Below are positions 8,101 to 17,198 of a stretch of DNA of 64,000 nt, in pieces; the stretch's first letter is position 1; the number at the start of each line of letters is the position of its first letter. The position numbers were made by a program, and so were the translations under genes. The stretch lies in the NCBI RefSeq assembly GCF_001542775.1, contig NZ_CP014145.1, forward strand, positions 3,534,001 through 3,598,000. The letters run 5' to 3'. Source of the DNA: Microterricola viridarii. GTDB lineage: Bacteria; Actinomycetota; Actinomycetes; Actinomycetales; Microbacteriaceae. Below the pieces are notes generated by a model. The model saw only the letters and a program-made list of their open reading frames with translations. It ran no database searches and was not told where the DNA came from.

Positions 8101-11100
8101 TGATCATCGACGAGCCGCTCAACGTGTCGATCGCGAAGCGCTTCGTCGACTATGACGAGAACGAGCCCGATCGCAGCAAGCAGCCCGACATCGCGCTCGT
8201 CGGCCTCCCGCAGGCCGGAACCGACCCGTCTCGGTACCCGCTCGTCACCGCCCTGCTGACGGCGACGAACGATACCGCCAGCAAGGTGAACGCGCTGCGG
8301 ATCTCCGACCCGAACCCCAGCGCGACAGCGGCCGACACGTTCTACGAGAACTTCAACCTGTTCCGGATCGTCGGGATCACCCAGCCGGCCGGCACGACGA
8401 CAACGACGGTGACGCTCAAGCACGCCGTCGGCCCTGACACCGTCCTCACCTCGCTCGTCGCCGTCTACGGGCAGACGTCGAGCGCACTGGCGAACGTCAC
8501 CGGCGTCGTCGTGCAGCACGACGGCCGCATCGCGTCGGGCGCTGGCAGTGATCTGCGCTTCGAGTACCAGCTCCGGGAGCTGACCAGGACGGGCGGCACC
8601 CCCGTTTCGAAGACCGATCTTGTCCCCCCGCACGTGAACACGGCGCTGGCCGAACTGGAGAGCCCCGCCGTCGACCCGACCGCCCCGCCTGTGGCCGAGG
8701 CATTCGATGACATGGCCATTGCTGCCCCCGTGTTCGGGCTTGAATCCAGCAAGTCGATCAGCCCGGCAGAACGCTACGAGGATGAGTCACGGGCGAACTA
8801 CACCGTTGCCCTGACCGGGAAGCCGACCGGTACCGTGCGCACCACCACGGTGCAGCTGGATGACGCGACCCCGACCTTCTGGAACGCCTTCGACTTCGTC
8901 GCTTTCAAGAACATCACGTTGAAGAAGCCGGTCGAGCAAGTGCGCGTCTCCGTGCTGCTGGGCACGGACTTCACGGCGAGTGCGGGCGCATTGAACGCCA
9001 CCTGCGCAGGCAACGCCGTGCTGGACGCCTGTTGGCGCACCGCCGACAGGTGGGTGGTACCCGCCGGCCAGACGATCACCGCGGCGCAACTGACGGCCAG
9101 TTTCGACACGCCGTTCACCGCGGCAAACGTCCGGGGTGTCCGCTTTGAGTTCCAGCGCGCCGATGGCGCAGGCTGGGAGCGCCCGAGCAACCCGACGGCG
9201 TCGGCAAGCTACGGGGTTGAGCGGCGCACCACGCTGCGCGTCGACGTGAACAATGCAACGGACACGCTGGTGCCGACGACCCGCAACGGCCTCACCCCGG
9301 CACCGGGCGAGACCACGAGCGGCCAGATCAGCAACGTGCTGAAGGCCTCAGCCACCGGCGCGTGGAACAACGACGCCGGCAACGTGTGGACGGCGGCCTC
9401 CACCGCCAACGCCCAGACCCTGCTGAAGCACCGGGTCAACGCGATCTCGGTGTCGAAGGTGCACGGGCGCGAAGACCGCACCACACCGGACACGAAGCTC
9501 GGCACGTTCCTCCCCGGCCAGGAGATCCCCTACGTCATTGACATTGTGAACAAGGGCGCCTGGCCGATGACCGGTCTCGCGCTCACCGACCAGCTGACGG
9601 TCGACGGCGCCGGCTCCCTGCTCGTTGAGCCCACGCAGGAACCCGACGAGACCCCCGTCTCGCCGTACACCTTCGTCCTGAAGAACGGCGCCGGCGCGGT
9701 GCAGAGCTCCACCGGCTTTGCTGCGGCGCTGAACGCGACAACCGGCAAGCTGACCATCACGGTGCCGACCGGATTCGTGTTCGCGCCGGGCGCCTCGCTC
9801 AAGATCACGGCCAAGCTCACGCTGCGCACCACCCCGTTCGTCACGCCGGGCACACAGGTGACGAACGCGATCACGGCCGTCTCCGACCGCGCATTCGACA
9901 CGTGTGATTTCTCCAAGAACGGCACCTGGCGCACCCAGGTGTCGAACGCCGCGTCCTGCTCCTCCGAGACCACGCTGACCCCCGCCGCCTCCTCTCCGCT
10001 CAAGGTGGTCAAGTCGGTCAAGGGTGAGGGCGCAGGACTCGCCGGGCGCGACGACCTCGGCGTGCTCGCCCTCAAGGTGGCCACGAGCTACTGCGAGAAC
10101 CCGAACGCCGCCAACGGCTACTACACGACCCCCTGCGTGCCGATCACGGTGCCGGGCGGCTCGGAGCGCTGGCGCATGCAGCTCACGAACTCGGGCAACA
10201 TCGACGCAGTCACGCTGACCGGCATCGATGTGCTGCCCGGAGTGGGCGATGAGGGTGTCACTGTGTCGGGCCCACGAGGCTCGCTGTGGACCCCCAGCTA
10301 CCTCGGCGACATGCAGGCGGAGCTCGGCGGCCTGAGCGACTCGGCGAAGGCCGTCGTCACCACCTACTACGCCGACCGCGTCCCGAGCCGGATCTGCAAC
10401 GAGGCCGACATCACCTCCAGCGGCGGAACGGCTCTCGCCCCCGACGACCCCTGCGCCGCAGAGATCGCCGACCGCAACGCCACGCTCTGGAAGGTGTACG
10501 ACAACTCCCTCCCCGCCGCGACGCTGAAGAGCGTTCGCGCGCTCAAGTTCGTCGTCACGTTCACCGACGGCGGCGCCGTGCGCCCGGGCGAGACCATCGG
10601 CTTCAACTTCTTGACCCAGACCGCGTGGTACGCGGCACGCGCCGAGGCCGCAGCGCAGGGCGTCGACCCCATCGCGTGGAACGTTGTCTCCGCGGCATCC
10701 GTCGGGAAAGACAACAGCAAGCTCGTGCAGAGCACGGTGACGCAGCCGCGTCGCGTCGGCGTCGCCATGGCCAGCGGGCAGATCGAGCTGTCCAAGCTCG
10801 TTGTCGGAGCTCAGTCCAGCTGGGGCGCCCCGTTCCCGACGGACTACCCGTTCCAGCTGGCGTGCACCTCGGGTGGGGTGAATGTTCCGCTGCTCGGAAC
10901 CAACGGCACCACCGACCTCAGCCGTTTCCGGTTGAAGGCCGACGGCACCGTGCTGAACTTCAACGGCGGCACGGGCGTCCAGGGCAACGTGACGTTGCCG
11001 CTGAACGCGGTCTGCACGCTCACCGAGGTGCCGGCCGGGCAGGGCGTCGTCGTCAGCTACTCGTCGCCTACCGCAACCGCGCTGCGCAGCTCCTTCTCCG

Positions 11101-14100
11101 CCAACGTCGCGAACCCGGCACACACCGGCACCGTCGTGCTCCAGGAGATCGTCGCGACCAACACCTATCAGCCGGCCGGATTCTCGGTCACGAAGACCGT
11201 CGACAACGGCGGGGCCGAGAACCAGGCGGCCGAAGACATCGTCTACGCCGGCCCGTTCGGCTTCAGCGCGAGCTGCCGGTTCCTCGGAGCGACCGTTCTG
11301 AGTGAGACGTTCTCGCTCGGCGTCGACGGCGTCAAGAGCTTCACCGATCTGCCCGCCGGTGCGACGTGCACCGTCACCGAGACCGGAACCGGCGGTTCCG
11401 CATCCAGCAACTCGGTGTTCACCCAGACCGGGCAGAGCGCGGTCGCGACGGACGGCCGGAGCGCCAGCTTCACGCTGACGCCCGACAACGCCAACGACGA
11501 GCTCACCAACGAGCTCGTCATGGAGAACGTTTTCACCGTCGGCGCTGCCACCATCACCAAGGAGCTCGCGGGCAACGGATCCGGCGCTTGGGGCAATGAG
11601 TCCTTCACCGTTGGACTGAGCTGCACGCTTGCCACGGCCACCCCGCAGACGGTGTTCACCGGCACGAAGGTGCTGAGCAAGACCGCCCCGGTGTGGAACG
11701 TGGCCGGCCTGCCGAGCGGCGCAAACTGCACCGTCAGTGAGTCGAAGACGGGTGGAGCAAACGGCACTGCCTTCTCGCCGACCAGCTTCACCGTCGGCGC
11801 CAGCGCCAGCACGCCCACCGCGGTCACCGTGACGAACACCTTCACCACGGGCACCCTGAACGTGGTCAAGCTGCTGGCCGGCGCTCCTGCCGCGTCGCTG
11901 GCCCCGGCCATCGACGACGAGTACACGATCGAGCTCTCCTGCACCCGGGACGTGGACGGCGTCAGCCAGTCCATCGCCATCCCGGGCGGCGCAGAGCGCA
12001 CCCTGACCGTCGCCGACCCCGTCGCCTACAACGGGCTGCCGACCGGCGCGGAGTGCACGGTGAGCGAGACCGGCCTCGGCCACGCGCAGAGCTCGTCGAT
12101 CAGCCCGAACGGCGGCGTCGTCGTCGTGGGTGACAACACGTCACCCGTCGAGGTTGAAATCACCAACACCTTTGAGAACGGCTCGCTGGAGATCAGCAAG
12201 GCCGTGACCGGTGCTGGTTCGTCCTTCGCTCCGAGCACCTTCGACGCCACTGTCAGCTGTAGCTGGCAGGGTGCCGCTCTGACGCTGCCGAACGCCGGCG
12301 TCGTCACGCTCGAGCCCGGGGTTCCCGCGACGCTGAACGACCTGCCGCTCGGCAGCGTGTGCTCGGTCGACGAGGCAGACGCCGGTCAGACGTCCTGGAC
12401 GGCCACCCCGGCATCCGTCACCGTCACCGACACGACGGACGCCGCAGAGATCGCCGTTGAGAACGTGTACGAGCTGGCGAGCCTGCGAGTCGAGAAGACG
12501 GTGCAGACCGGTTCGACGGTCAGCACCCTGCCGACCCGCTTCGCCTTCAGCGCCCAGTGCACCTTCGAGGGCGCGGTCGTGCTGCCGCTCACCACGTTCA
12601 CGCTGAACGCGGGGCAGCACCGCGACTTCACCGGGCTCCCGGCGCGCTCGGACTGCACCGTCATCGAGACCGACGCCCGCGGCGCCGACAGCACAGTGAG
12701 CAGCGTGACCGTTGTGGGCGCGACGGTCCCGCCGGTCGTCGACCAGGCCACCAGCACCGTGGAGATCCCCGAGCTGAGCGCCGATGCGAAGGGCGAACTG
12801 CAGAACACGGTCGGCTTCACGAACCTGTTCGACTCCTCGGCTCTGGTCGTGCAGAAGCGCCTTGAGGGTGGCGCCGCGGCTGTGGGCACCGACAAGACGT
12901 TCGACATCGCCGTGGTCTGCACCCTCCCGGGGGAGAGCCCGGTGACGACGATGCTCGCCCTGAACGCCGACAACGGCTTCAGCGCCAGCCTCGGAGAGCT
13001 CATCGTCGGCACAGAGTGCTCCATCACGGAGCAGGGTCTGCAGGGCGCCGACGCCGTGGTGATCGAGCCGAACGATGGCTCTGACCTCACCGTCGGAGTC
13101 GTCACCATCCCGAACGCCGGCAGCACGCTCGTCACGGTGAGCAACTGGTACCTGAGCGGCTCGCTCGCCGTCACCAAGGCCGTCGTCGGTGACGCGGCCG
13201 CGACGTTCGGCACCGGCGACTTCTCCCTCGACCTGAGCTGCACGCTGGGCGGCCGGTCGATCGCGATCGCGGGCGGCAGCGCACGCACAGTGAGCGCGGC
13301 CAACCCGTCCGCTCTCTTCACCGGCCTGCCGACCGGCGCGGAGTGCGCGCTCACCGAGACAGGCAACGGCGGGGCCGGCGCAAGCCGGATCACCGACGGG
13401 GCCGGAACGACGCTCGTCGGGGACGCGGCCGCCGGCTACACCTTCACGGTGGTGACCGACGCCAGCGTGCTGGGCGCGGCAGACCAGCCGCAGCCGGAGC
13501 TCGTGGTCGAGAACACCTTCAACTTCGCCGCGGTCACCGCGACGAAGACGGTGGAGTCCACGATCCAGGGGGCAGACGGGCAGCCGTTCGACCACGGCGT
13601 GTTCGAGCTCGCGCTGTCCTGCACCCTCGATGGCAAGGCGGTCTCGGCTGCGGAGCCGCGTCTGCAGACGCTGGCAGCCGGCGAGAGCGTCAGCTGGACG
13701 CAGCTGCCGGAGCGCGCGGACTGCGAGATCACTGAGACGGACGCCCGCGGTGCTTTCGGCACCACGATCGTGTCCGAGCAGGGCACGACCACAACGGCCG
13801 TCACCGGGCTCAGCCTCGCGCTCGACCCACTGCTCGCCGTGGGCGGGGCGAACACGGTGTCGGTCGTGAACGAGTTCGCCGCGGCATCCGTCACGCTGCG
13901 CAAGGTCGTCGACGGCACCGCGGCAGACACCGTGAAGCGCAGCTTCCCGGTTGCGATGTCTTGTGTGCTGGTCAACGAGCAGTACCCGGCTCCCGGGCTG
14001 ATCGTGCGCGATGCCGTGCACGAGATCGGCGGCAGCAAGGACCTGACGTTCACGGATGACGCGCTGCCGGCCGGCGTGGAGTGCACCGTCACCGAAACAG

Positions 14101-14375
14101 ACACCGGCAACGCCACGAAGACGACAGTGACCGTCGGCGACAAGGTCACCGACGGCCCCACCGCCAGCTTCGTGATCGCGGGTGGCGCCGTCGGCGCGGC
14201 AACGGTGACGGTGACGAACACCTTCACCGCACCGCCGGCTGGTGGCCTGAGCAGCACGGGCGTGCAGGCGGCGACAATCGCCGGCGCCGCGGCGCTGATC
14301 CTCGGGCTGGGCGCGCTGCTGTTGATCGTCGGTCGACGTCGACGCCGCCGCGCAAGCTCCGCCACGGGCGAGTAA
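5142..14375 (+). CDS. Giant repeat-built surface protein with signal peptide and sortase-like C-terminus
   Basis: About 3,077 residues. The N-terminus has Arg-rich residues followed by a hydrophobic stretch ending near SLTNAAE, a long signal peptide. Roughly nine N-terminal modules (to residue about 1,880) start with a [VI]xK strand and contain LTDP/VSDP stretches like DUF11 repeats. Ten C-terminal modules (about 1,881-3,040) resemble DUF5979; each holds one Lys in the first strand, a Cys pair, CxxxE and a closing Asn (xxNxF). The end is LSSTG, a hydrophobic helix and RRRRRR, a sorting-signal layout. Start 5142 is preferred over ATG 5136 because GAGGG then lies six bases upstream. It is probably a cell-wall fibre or adhesin. 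The ligand is unknown. A LuxR-type regulator follows. Confidence 0.88.
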   Translation: MPFPRFRSSAPAHRAPRRRFLGHTRVASFAAALVSVVALVAGGLVMPSLTNAAEMDATVEVIKSIEGETGVPEYSPGDDFVYELKVSCSSTVSDFCQEASLSDAVPAPLVVQSVSVVGLQTGYYADRSSGNSVLIDFTRQNAEGDSGLVSGTSGLTILVSVRIPADVSADFAGVISNTAHMTANNAPADQSTADATLNVSKTLDVAVSKSAKPTAALPAAPGLPVEFTIGAANKSNHSVDSLTLTDPGAGSTNFGYLDFTGVSSIAGPTGADTVLIEWLDDAGDWQTLAAAGPIPGDTSALFDGVDLATVKGTRFTFTSSSGKLPVTPADGAAAIVLGYATNDDVKALAPNVPLTITNVVDATVTDEGASATKQAPATVAVLNTPPSVTVEKSFARTAIMPGSSTTATLRATSTGKTVTTMTVAEPGASGLTLAEQGLNFDGFVAADIEWPAGASTAEITYLYADGSSSAPLATSTTDSLPASPAGTVVGFSVTFTGSMDQGEYAVMPFGVTAQPLPADALVDVTATNIVDAEVVDAEGQSADDSAAADLARQVKRVNTEISKNIVKGELWGTPGSSTLISLPSKVTPDDGTATGSTIGAESLVVSDPAVAVAGDAPTAFWNNFDLKEITAVDVPVSATMTPEYWDGSTWKTLPGVFPLPVPAGTSGWSYTPSAALKEQLQGIRFVFEPAVAGKLLEPGFNVLPYFKVALRDQLRDGSGSTRPIGVPVTIENEASSTASNPNAVVPVVTDTATDAIVLKPFGNDGVGPNHGPDLVEKAWDKDELIAQSDDTSTVRLSWGTQDFPFDTITVTDPASVGELGSVVTSVYDAFNVTRINPMTDQWMKFDKVVAERYSDASDTWVPLGVCTAAAPCVGSFPGYDFTEAEQLDTLGVRFTFAERADRATVIRAMDDPEVGSGVAASTGRSRTIDLVMQLRTHLRSTPTTAVLGDTHGSMYNSTDPATVVNTVDATGVSGSYTHSSTDDDEIVIIDEPLNVSIAKRFVDYDENEPDRSKQPDIALVGLPQAGTDPSRYPLVTALLTATNDTASKVNALRISDPNPSATAADTFYENFNLFRIVGITQPAGTTTTTVTLKHAVGPDTVLTSLVAVYGQTSSALANVTGVVVQHDGRIASGAGSDLRFEYQLRELTRTGGTPVSKTDLVPPHVNTALAELESPAVDPTAPPVAEAFDDMAIAAPVFGLESSKSISPAERYEDESRANYTVALTGKPTGTVRTTTVQLDDATPTFWNAFDFVAFKNITLKKPVEQVRVSVLLGTDFTASAGALNATCAGNAVLDACWRTADRWVVPAGQTITAAQLTASFDTPFTAANVRGVRFEFQRADGAGWERPSNPTASASYGVERRTTLRVDVNNATDTLVPTTRNGLTPAPGETTSGQISNVLKASATGAWNNDAGNVWTAASTANAQTLLKHRVNAISVSKVHGREDRTTPDTKLGTFLPGQEIPYVIDIVNKGAWPMTGLALTDQLTVDGAGSLLVEPTQEPDETPVSPYTFVLKNGAGAVQSSTGFAAALNATTGKLTITVPTGFVFAPGASLKITAKLTLRTTPFVTPGTQVTNAITAVSDRAFDTCDFSKNGTWRTQVSNAASCSSETTLTPAASSPLKVVKSVKGEGAGLAGRDDLGVLALKVATSYCENPNAANGYYTTPCVPITVPGGSERWRMQLTNSGNIDAVTLTGIDVLPGVGDEGVTVSGPRGSLWTPSYLGDMQAELGGLSDSAKAVVTTYYADRVPSRICNEADITSSGGTALAPDDPCAAEIADRNATLWKVYDNSLPAATLKSVRALKFVVTFTDGGAVRPGETIGFNFLTQTAWYAARAEAAAQGVDPIAWNVVSAASVGKDNSKLVQSTVTQPRRVGVAMASGQIELSKLVVGAQSSWGAPFPTDYPFQLACTSGGVNVPLLGTNGTTDLSRFRLKADGTVLNFNGGTGVQGNVTLPLNAVCTLTEVPAGQGVVVSYSSPTATALRSSFSANVANPAHTGTVVLQEIVATNTYQPAGFSVTKTVDNGGAENQAAEDIVYAGPFGFSASCRFLGATVLSETFSLGVDGVKSFTDLPAGATCTVTETGTGGSASSNSVFTQTGQSAVATDGRSASFTLTPDNANDELTNELVMENVFTVGAATITKELAGNGSGAWGNESFTVGLSCTLATATPQTVFTGTKVLSKTAPVWNVAGLPSGANCTVSESKTGGANGTAFSPTSFTVGASASTPTAVTVTNTFTTGTLNVVKLLAGAPAASLAPAIDDEYTIELSCTRDVDGVSQSIAIPGGAERTLTVADPVAYNGLPTGAECTVSETGLGHAQSSSISPNGGVVVVGDNTSPVEVEITNTFENGSLEISKAVTGAGSSFAPSTFDATVSCSWQGAALTLPNAGVVTLEPGVPATLNDLPLGSVCSVDEADAGQTSWTATPASVTVTDTTDAAEIAVENVYELASLRVEKTVQTGSTVSTLPTRFAFSAQCTFEGAVVLPLTTFTLNAGQHRDFTGLPARSDCTVIETDARGADSTVSSVTVVGATVPPVVDQATSTVEIPELSADAKGELQNTVGFTNLFDSSALVVQKRLEGGAAAVGTDKTFDIAVVCTLPGESPVTTMLALNADNGFSASLGELIVGTECSITEQGLQGADAVVIEPNDGSDLTVGVVTIPNAGSTLVTVSNWYLSGSLAVTKAVVGDAAATFGTGDFSLDLSCTLGGRSIAIAGGSARTVSAANPSALFTGLPTGAECALTETGNGGAGASRITDGAGTTLVGDAAAGYTFTVVTDASVLGAADQPQPELVVENTFNFAAVTATKTVESTIQGADGQPFDHGVFELALSCTLDGKAVSAAEPRLQTLAAGESVSWTQLPERADCEITETDARGAFGTTIVSEQGTTTTAVTGLSLALDPLLAVGGANTVSVVNEFAAASVTLRKVVDGTAADTVKRSFPVAMSCVLVNEQYPAPGLIVRDAVHEIGGSKDLTFTDDALPAGVECTVTETDTGNATKTTVTVGDKVTDGPTASFVIAGGAVGAATVTVTNTFTAPPAGGLSSTGVQAATIAGAAALILGLGALLLIVGRRRRRRASSATGE
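10780..14235 (+). repeat. Ten DUF5979-like protein modules in the surface protein
   Basis: Ten consecutive modules of about 95-125 residues, each beginning with a strand such as FSVTKTV, ITKELA, LEISKAV or VTLRKVV and ending with TNTF, ENVF, TNLF, VSNWY or VNEF. All ten keep the Lys, two Cys, the Glu after the second Cys (CTVTE, CTVSE, CSITE, CEITE) and the final Asn. DNA identity between modules is low, so this is an old duplication rather than a recent tandem amplification. Confidence 0.8.
14247..14372 (+). other. Sortase-type cell-wall sorting signal
   Basis: Codes for LSSTG followed by about 24 hydrophobic residues and a tail starting RRRRRR. This is the LPXTG-like three-part layout. The motif deviates from LPXTG at the Pro; LAXTG/LSXTG variants are common in actinobacteria. 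Anchoring is inferred. Confidence 0.7.
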
Positions 14376-14382
14376 CCAGGGC

Positions 14383-14411
14383 CGGGTGCCGGGGCATTGC
14401 CCCGGCACCCG
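14383..14411 (+). terminator. Hairpin terminator after the surface protein gene
   Basis: Perfect 13-bp stem (14383-14395 with 14399-14411) and an ATT loop, placed eight bases after the stop codon. There is no T-tract, so it may be a GC-type terminator or an mRNA 3' stabiliser. Confidence 0.7.
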
Positions 14412-14424
14412 CCTCGTTCGGTGA

Positions 14425-14430
14425 TAGTTT
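14425..14430 (+). promoter_or_regulatory. -10 element of the LuxR/LAL regulator gene
   Basis: TAGTTT about 32 bases before the ATG at 14462. It overlaps a small inverted repeat, GTTTC-GTT-GAAAC (14427-14439). The -35 is not clear. Confidence 0.4.
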
Positions 14431-14461
14431 CGTTGAAACCCCTCAACCGAGATAGCCCCGA

Positions 14462-17140
14462 ATGCTCCCTCCAGAAACCGAACCGGCAGCCCCGTTTGCG
14501 GAGCGTCATGTGCTCAGCCGGGCCCGCCTGCTGCGCAAATTGAGCAGGCCGGCTGCGCTCGTGGTGATCCGGGGGAGCAGCGGCTGCGGCAAAACCACCC
14601 TGCTCGCCGAGTGGGCGCGGCAACAGTCGGGCGCCCTGCTCTGGCTGGATCTCGGCGAGGCCCTGTCCGCCCCACTGCCGTTCTGGCGCGCGGTGCTGCA
14701 GGGTGTGCGGGATGCCGGCACCCCCGCGCGCGGCACGGCGCTGCCCGCGGCGCTCGAATCGCTCGACGCGCACGCACGTGTGCCGCTCATCCAAGCCGGC
14801 CTGCGCGGGCTCGACCATCCCGTGGTCCTCGCCCTCGACGGCGCAGAGTCACTCACACCCCAGACCGTCCGGGAGCTTCTCGCGGTACTCGCCGTCGTGC
14901 CGACGCTGACCGTCGGTGTCGCCACCCGCGAGCGCGGCCAGTTCGAGTCGCCGGAGGTGCGCCTGGCCGTTGACTCGATCGTCGTCGATGGCGCCGAACT
15001 CGAGTTCACGGCCGCAGAGACAGCGGCCGTGCTGAGCGCGGCGGGGCTCCCCGACGACGCCGAGACGGTGCGGCTGGTGCGACAGGCGAGCGCCGGCCAC
15101 CCCCGTGCCACCCGTGCGGTGCTGAGCGCCCCGAGCTGGCCGGATCGGCCGAGCGCCGAGGAGCTGGCCGGGCACGTGCTGGCGGCGGCCGGCTGGACCG
15201 ACACCCGCATGCTCGAACTCGCGCAGGCCGACGGAGCGCTCTTCGCCTTCGCGCTGCAGGCCTCCGTCGTCGACGAGTTGCCGCTCGGGCTCGCCGAGAA
15301 GTTCGCTGAGAAGAGCGCCGAGAAGAGCGCCGAAAACGTCGCCGAAGGGATCCCCGAGCCGATCGGCACGGCGACAGCCGGCACCCCGGAGGTGCCGCAG
15401 CACCCCGATGCGACCGCGCTGCTCGGCCGGGCAGAACGCCTGGGCCTCGGCGGCTGGTCCGGCGATGCGTCGGCGCGCGTGTTCCACTTCACGCCCCTGG
15501 TGCGCGGCATCCTGCGCCGGGAACTCGGCAAACAGGGGGACGCCGACGAGGCCTGCAGAACGGCCATCGGGTGGCTGCTTGAGAACGGCAGTGCCGAGAG
15601 CGCGTTCCTGCTCGCCGCCCTGAACGTCGAGCTCGAGCTGGCCAGCCTGGCCGGCGCGCAGTGCTTCCTGAGCTTGGTCTCGTCGCGAGCCGATGAGGTG
15701 CGCGTGGTGCTCTCGCCGATACCGGTGCAGACCATGCGCTCCTATCCCGTGCTCGCGATGCTGCTGGCCATCTCGCTCAACCAGATCGCCCGGCTGCGCC
15801 CGCGTGCGCTCGAATACTTCGCCATCATGCTCTCCGGGGCGAACGCTGTGCGCCCGATGTTGGCCCCCACCGAGGTGATCGCGCTCGACGCGATGGTGAG
15901 TGTCGCGCTGCGGGTGACGGCGCAGAGTGGCCGTGCGGCACGGGCCGCTGCCAGCGCCGTTGCCGGTTTCGCGGCCCTCGACGAGGAAGGGCGGGAGAAG
16001 CTCGGGCACCTGGGCGCCGACGTCATGGTGCACGCCGGGCTGTCCCTGCTCTACGGCGGCGAACCGGATGCCGCGCTCGCCGCTTTCCAGCGCTGCCGCC
16101 AGCCGGTGGATTCCGCGGCCGGCCTGCATGCGATGTCGGTGCAGGCCGGAACCCACGCCCTCATGGGGGAGATGTCGGAAGCGGCGGCCATCGTCGCGGA
16201 AGGCCGAACCCGACAGTGGCCCCGGGGGTGGAGCGGCAGCTACGTCGGATCCTTCTATCAACTCGCCCAGGCCTTGCTGGCGATCGAGGCGCTCGAGTTC
16301 GGCGCGGCGCAGGCGCACATCAGCGTGGTCGACGGGAACATGGCCACCCTGGAACACTGGGCGTTCTTCGCGGAGGCGCAGGCCCGGCTCGACCTGTACT
16401 CCGGCGCGCCGATCGCCGGGATCAACCGACTGCAGCTCACCCGGCACCGCCGGCGTGGCCGGACCGACATCGATGCTCGCGGGAGCGCCGAACTCGACAT
16501 CGCCGTGAGCACGCTGTACCTCGCGGCGGGCAACGTGCAGGCCGCCGAGGCATCGCTGCCGAGCATGAAGCGGCCCGGGATGGCCGTGTTGGTCGCCCGA
16601 GCTCGGCTGGAGCTGGTGCGCGACGCACCGGAGGCCGCGCTCGCGCTGATTGCAGAGGCCGGGCGCCTGCCGGCCACCCTGCGGCTGCAGGCCGAGCTCG
16701 CCGCCCTGCGCAGCGCCGTCCGACTCCGCCTCGGCCGCCCGGAGGAGGCGCGCTCCGCACTGGAGAGCCTCGCGGCAACCTTGGACGGCTCCGGCCTGGT
16801 GACCCCGCTGGCGCTGCTGCCCGTCGAGGACCTCCGCGACCTGCGCGCCCTGGCGGCGACGGGCGGCTCCGAGCTGGCGGTCAAGGTTCTGGGCCAGAGC
16901 GTACCGGCGGTGTTGCGCCGCATCCGAACGATCAGCCTGTCCGAGCGCGAGAGGGTGGTGCTGCGTGAGCTCATGGCCACCGGCAGCGTGCCCGCGATCG
17001 CCGAGCGGCTCTTCGTGTCGACGAACACAGTGAAGTCGCAACTGCGCAGCCTCTACCGCAAGCTCGGCGTCGGCTCGCGCGACGAGGTGCTCGTCGTCGC
17101 AGCCGCCCAGCGCCTGCTGGACGGCCCCGCAGCCAGCTGA
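14462..17140 (+). CDS. LAL/MalT-like LuxR-family transcriptional regulator with P-loop ATPase domain
   Basis: Cytoplasmic regulator of 892 residues. Walker A GSSGCGKTT is at residues 38-46 and begins a STAND/AAA-type NTPase domain. The middle (about 350-800) is helical and probably TPR-like. A LuxR-type HTH at about 826-880 begins LSERERVVLREL and contains VSTNTVKSQLRSLYRKLG. The layout is that of MalT/LAL activators, which bind DNA when ATP and an inducer are bound. It lies immediately downstream of the giant surface protein gene and in the same direction, so control of that gene is a reasonable inference. Residues near 280 hold a short repeat (AEKFAEKSAEKSAEN) that looks like a recent codon-level duplication. 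Confidence 0.88.
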   Translation: MLPPETEPAAPFAERHVLSRARLLRKLSRPAALVVIRGSSGCGKTTLLAEWARQQSGALLWLDLGEALSAPLPFWRAVLQGVRDAGTPARGTALPAALESLDAHARVPLIQAGLRGLDHPVVLALDGAESLTPQTVRELLAVLAVVPTLTVGVATRERGQFESPEVRLAVDSIVVDGAELEFTAAETAAVLSAAGLPDDAETVRLVRQASAGHPRATRAVLSAPSWPDRPSAEELAGHVLAAAGWTDTRMLELAQADGALFAFALQASVVDELPLGLAEKFAEKSAEKSAENVAEGIPEPIGTATAGTPEVPQHPDATALLGRAERLGLGGWSGDASARVFHFTPLVRGILRRELGKQGDADEACRTAIGWLLENGSAESAFLLAALNVELELASLAGAQCFLSLVSSRADEVRVVLSPIPVQTMRSYPVLAMLLAISLNQIARLRPRALEYFAIMLSGANAVRPMLAPTEVIALDAMVSVALRVTAQSGRAARAAASAVAGFAALDEEGREKLGHLGADVMVHAGLSLLYGGEPDAALAAFQRCRQPVDSAAGLHAMSVQAGTHALMGEMSEAAAIVAEGRTRQWPRGWSGSYVGSFYQLAQALLAIEALEFGAAQAHISVVDGNMATLEHWAFFAEAQARLDLYSGAPIAGINRLQLTRHRRRGRTDIDARGSAELDIAVSTLYLAAGNVQAAEASLPSMKRPGMAVLVARARLELVRDAPEAALALIAEAGRLPATLRLQAELAALRSAVRLRLGRPEEARSALESLAATLDGSGLVTPLALLPVEDLRDLRALAATGGSELAVKVLGQSVPAVLRRIRTISLSERERVVLRELMATGSVPAIAERLFVSTNTVKSQLRSLYRKLGVGSRDEVLVVAAAQRLLDGPAAS

Positions 17141-17198
17141 TTCTCCGCGGGCTGATTCTCCGCTGGCTGGTCAGACGCCGATGCCACCCGGGCGCCCG

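Noticed and set aside
5928..8633. 901-residue open frame on the minus strand inside the giant surface protein gene
   Set aside because: It is an antisense shadow caused by high GC at third positions; Arg/Gly/Val-rich without domains, signal or ribosome site.
9348..12083. 911-residue minus-strand open frame, and another at 12141-14408
   Set aside because: Same antisense effect under the repeat modules; composition is low-complexity and no motif is present.
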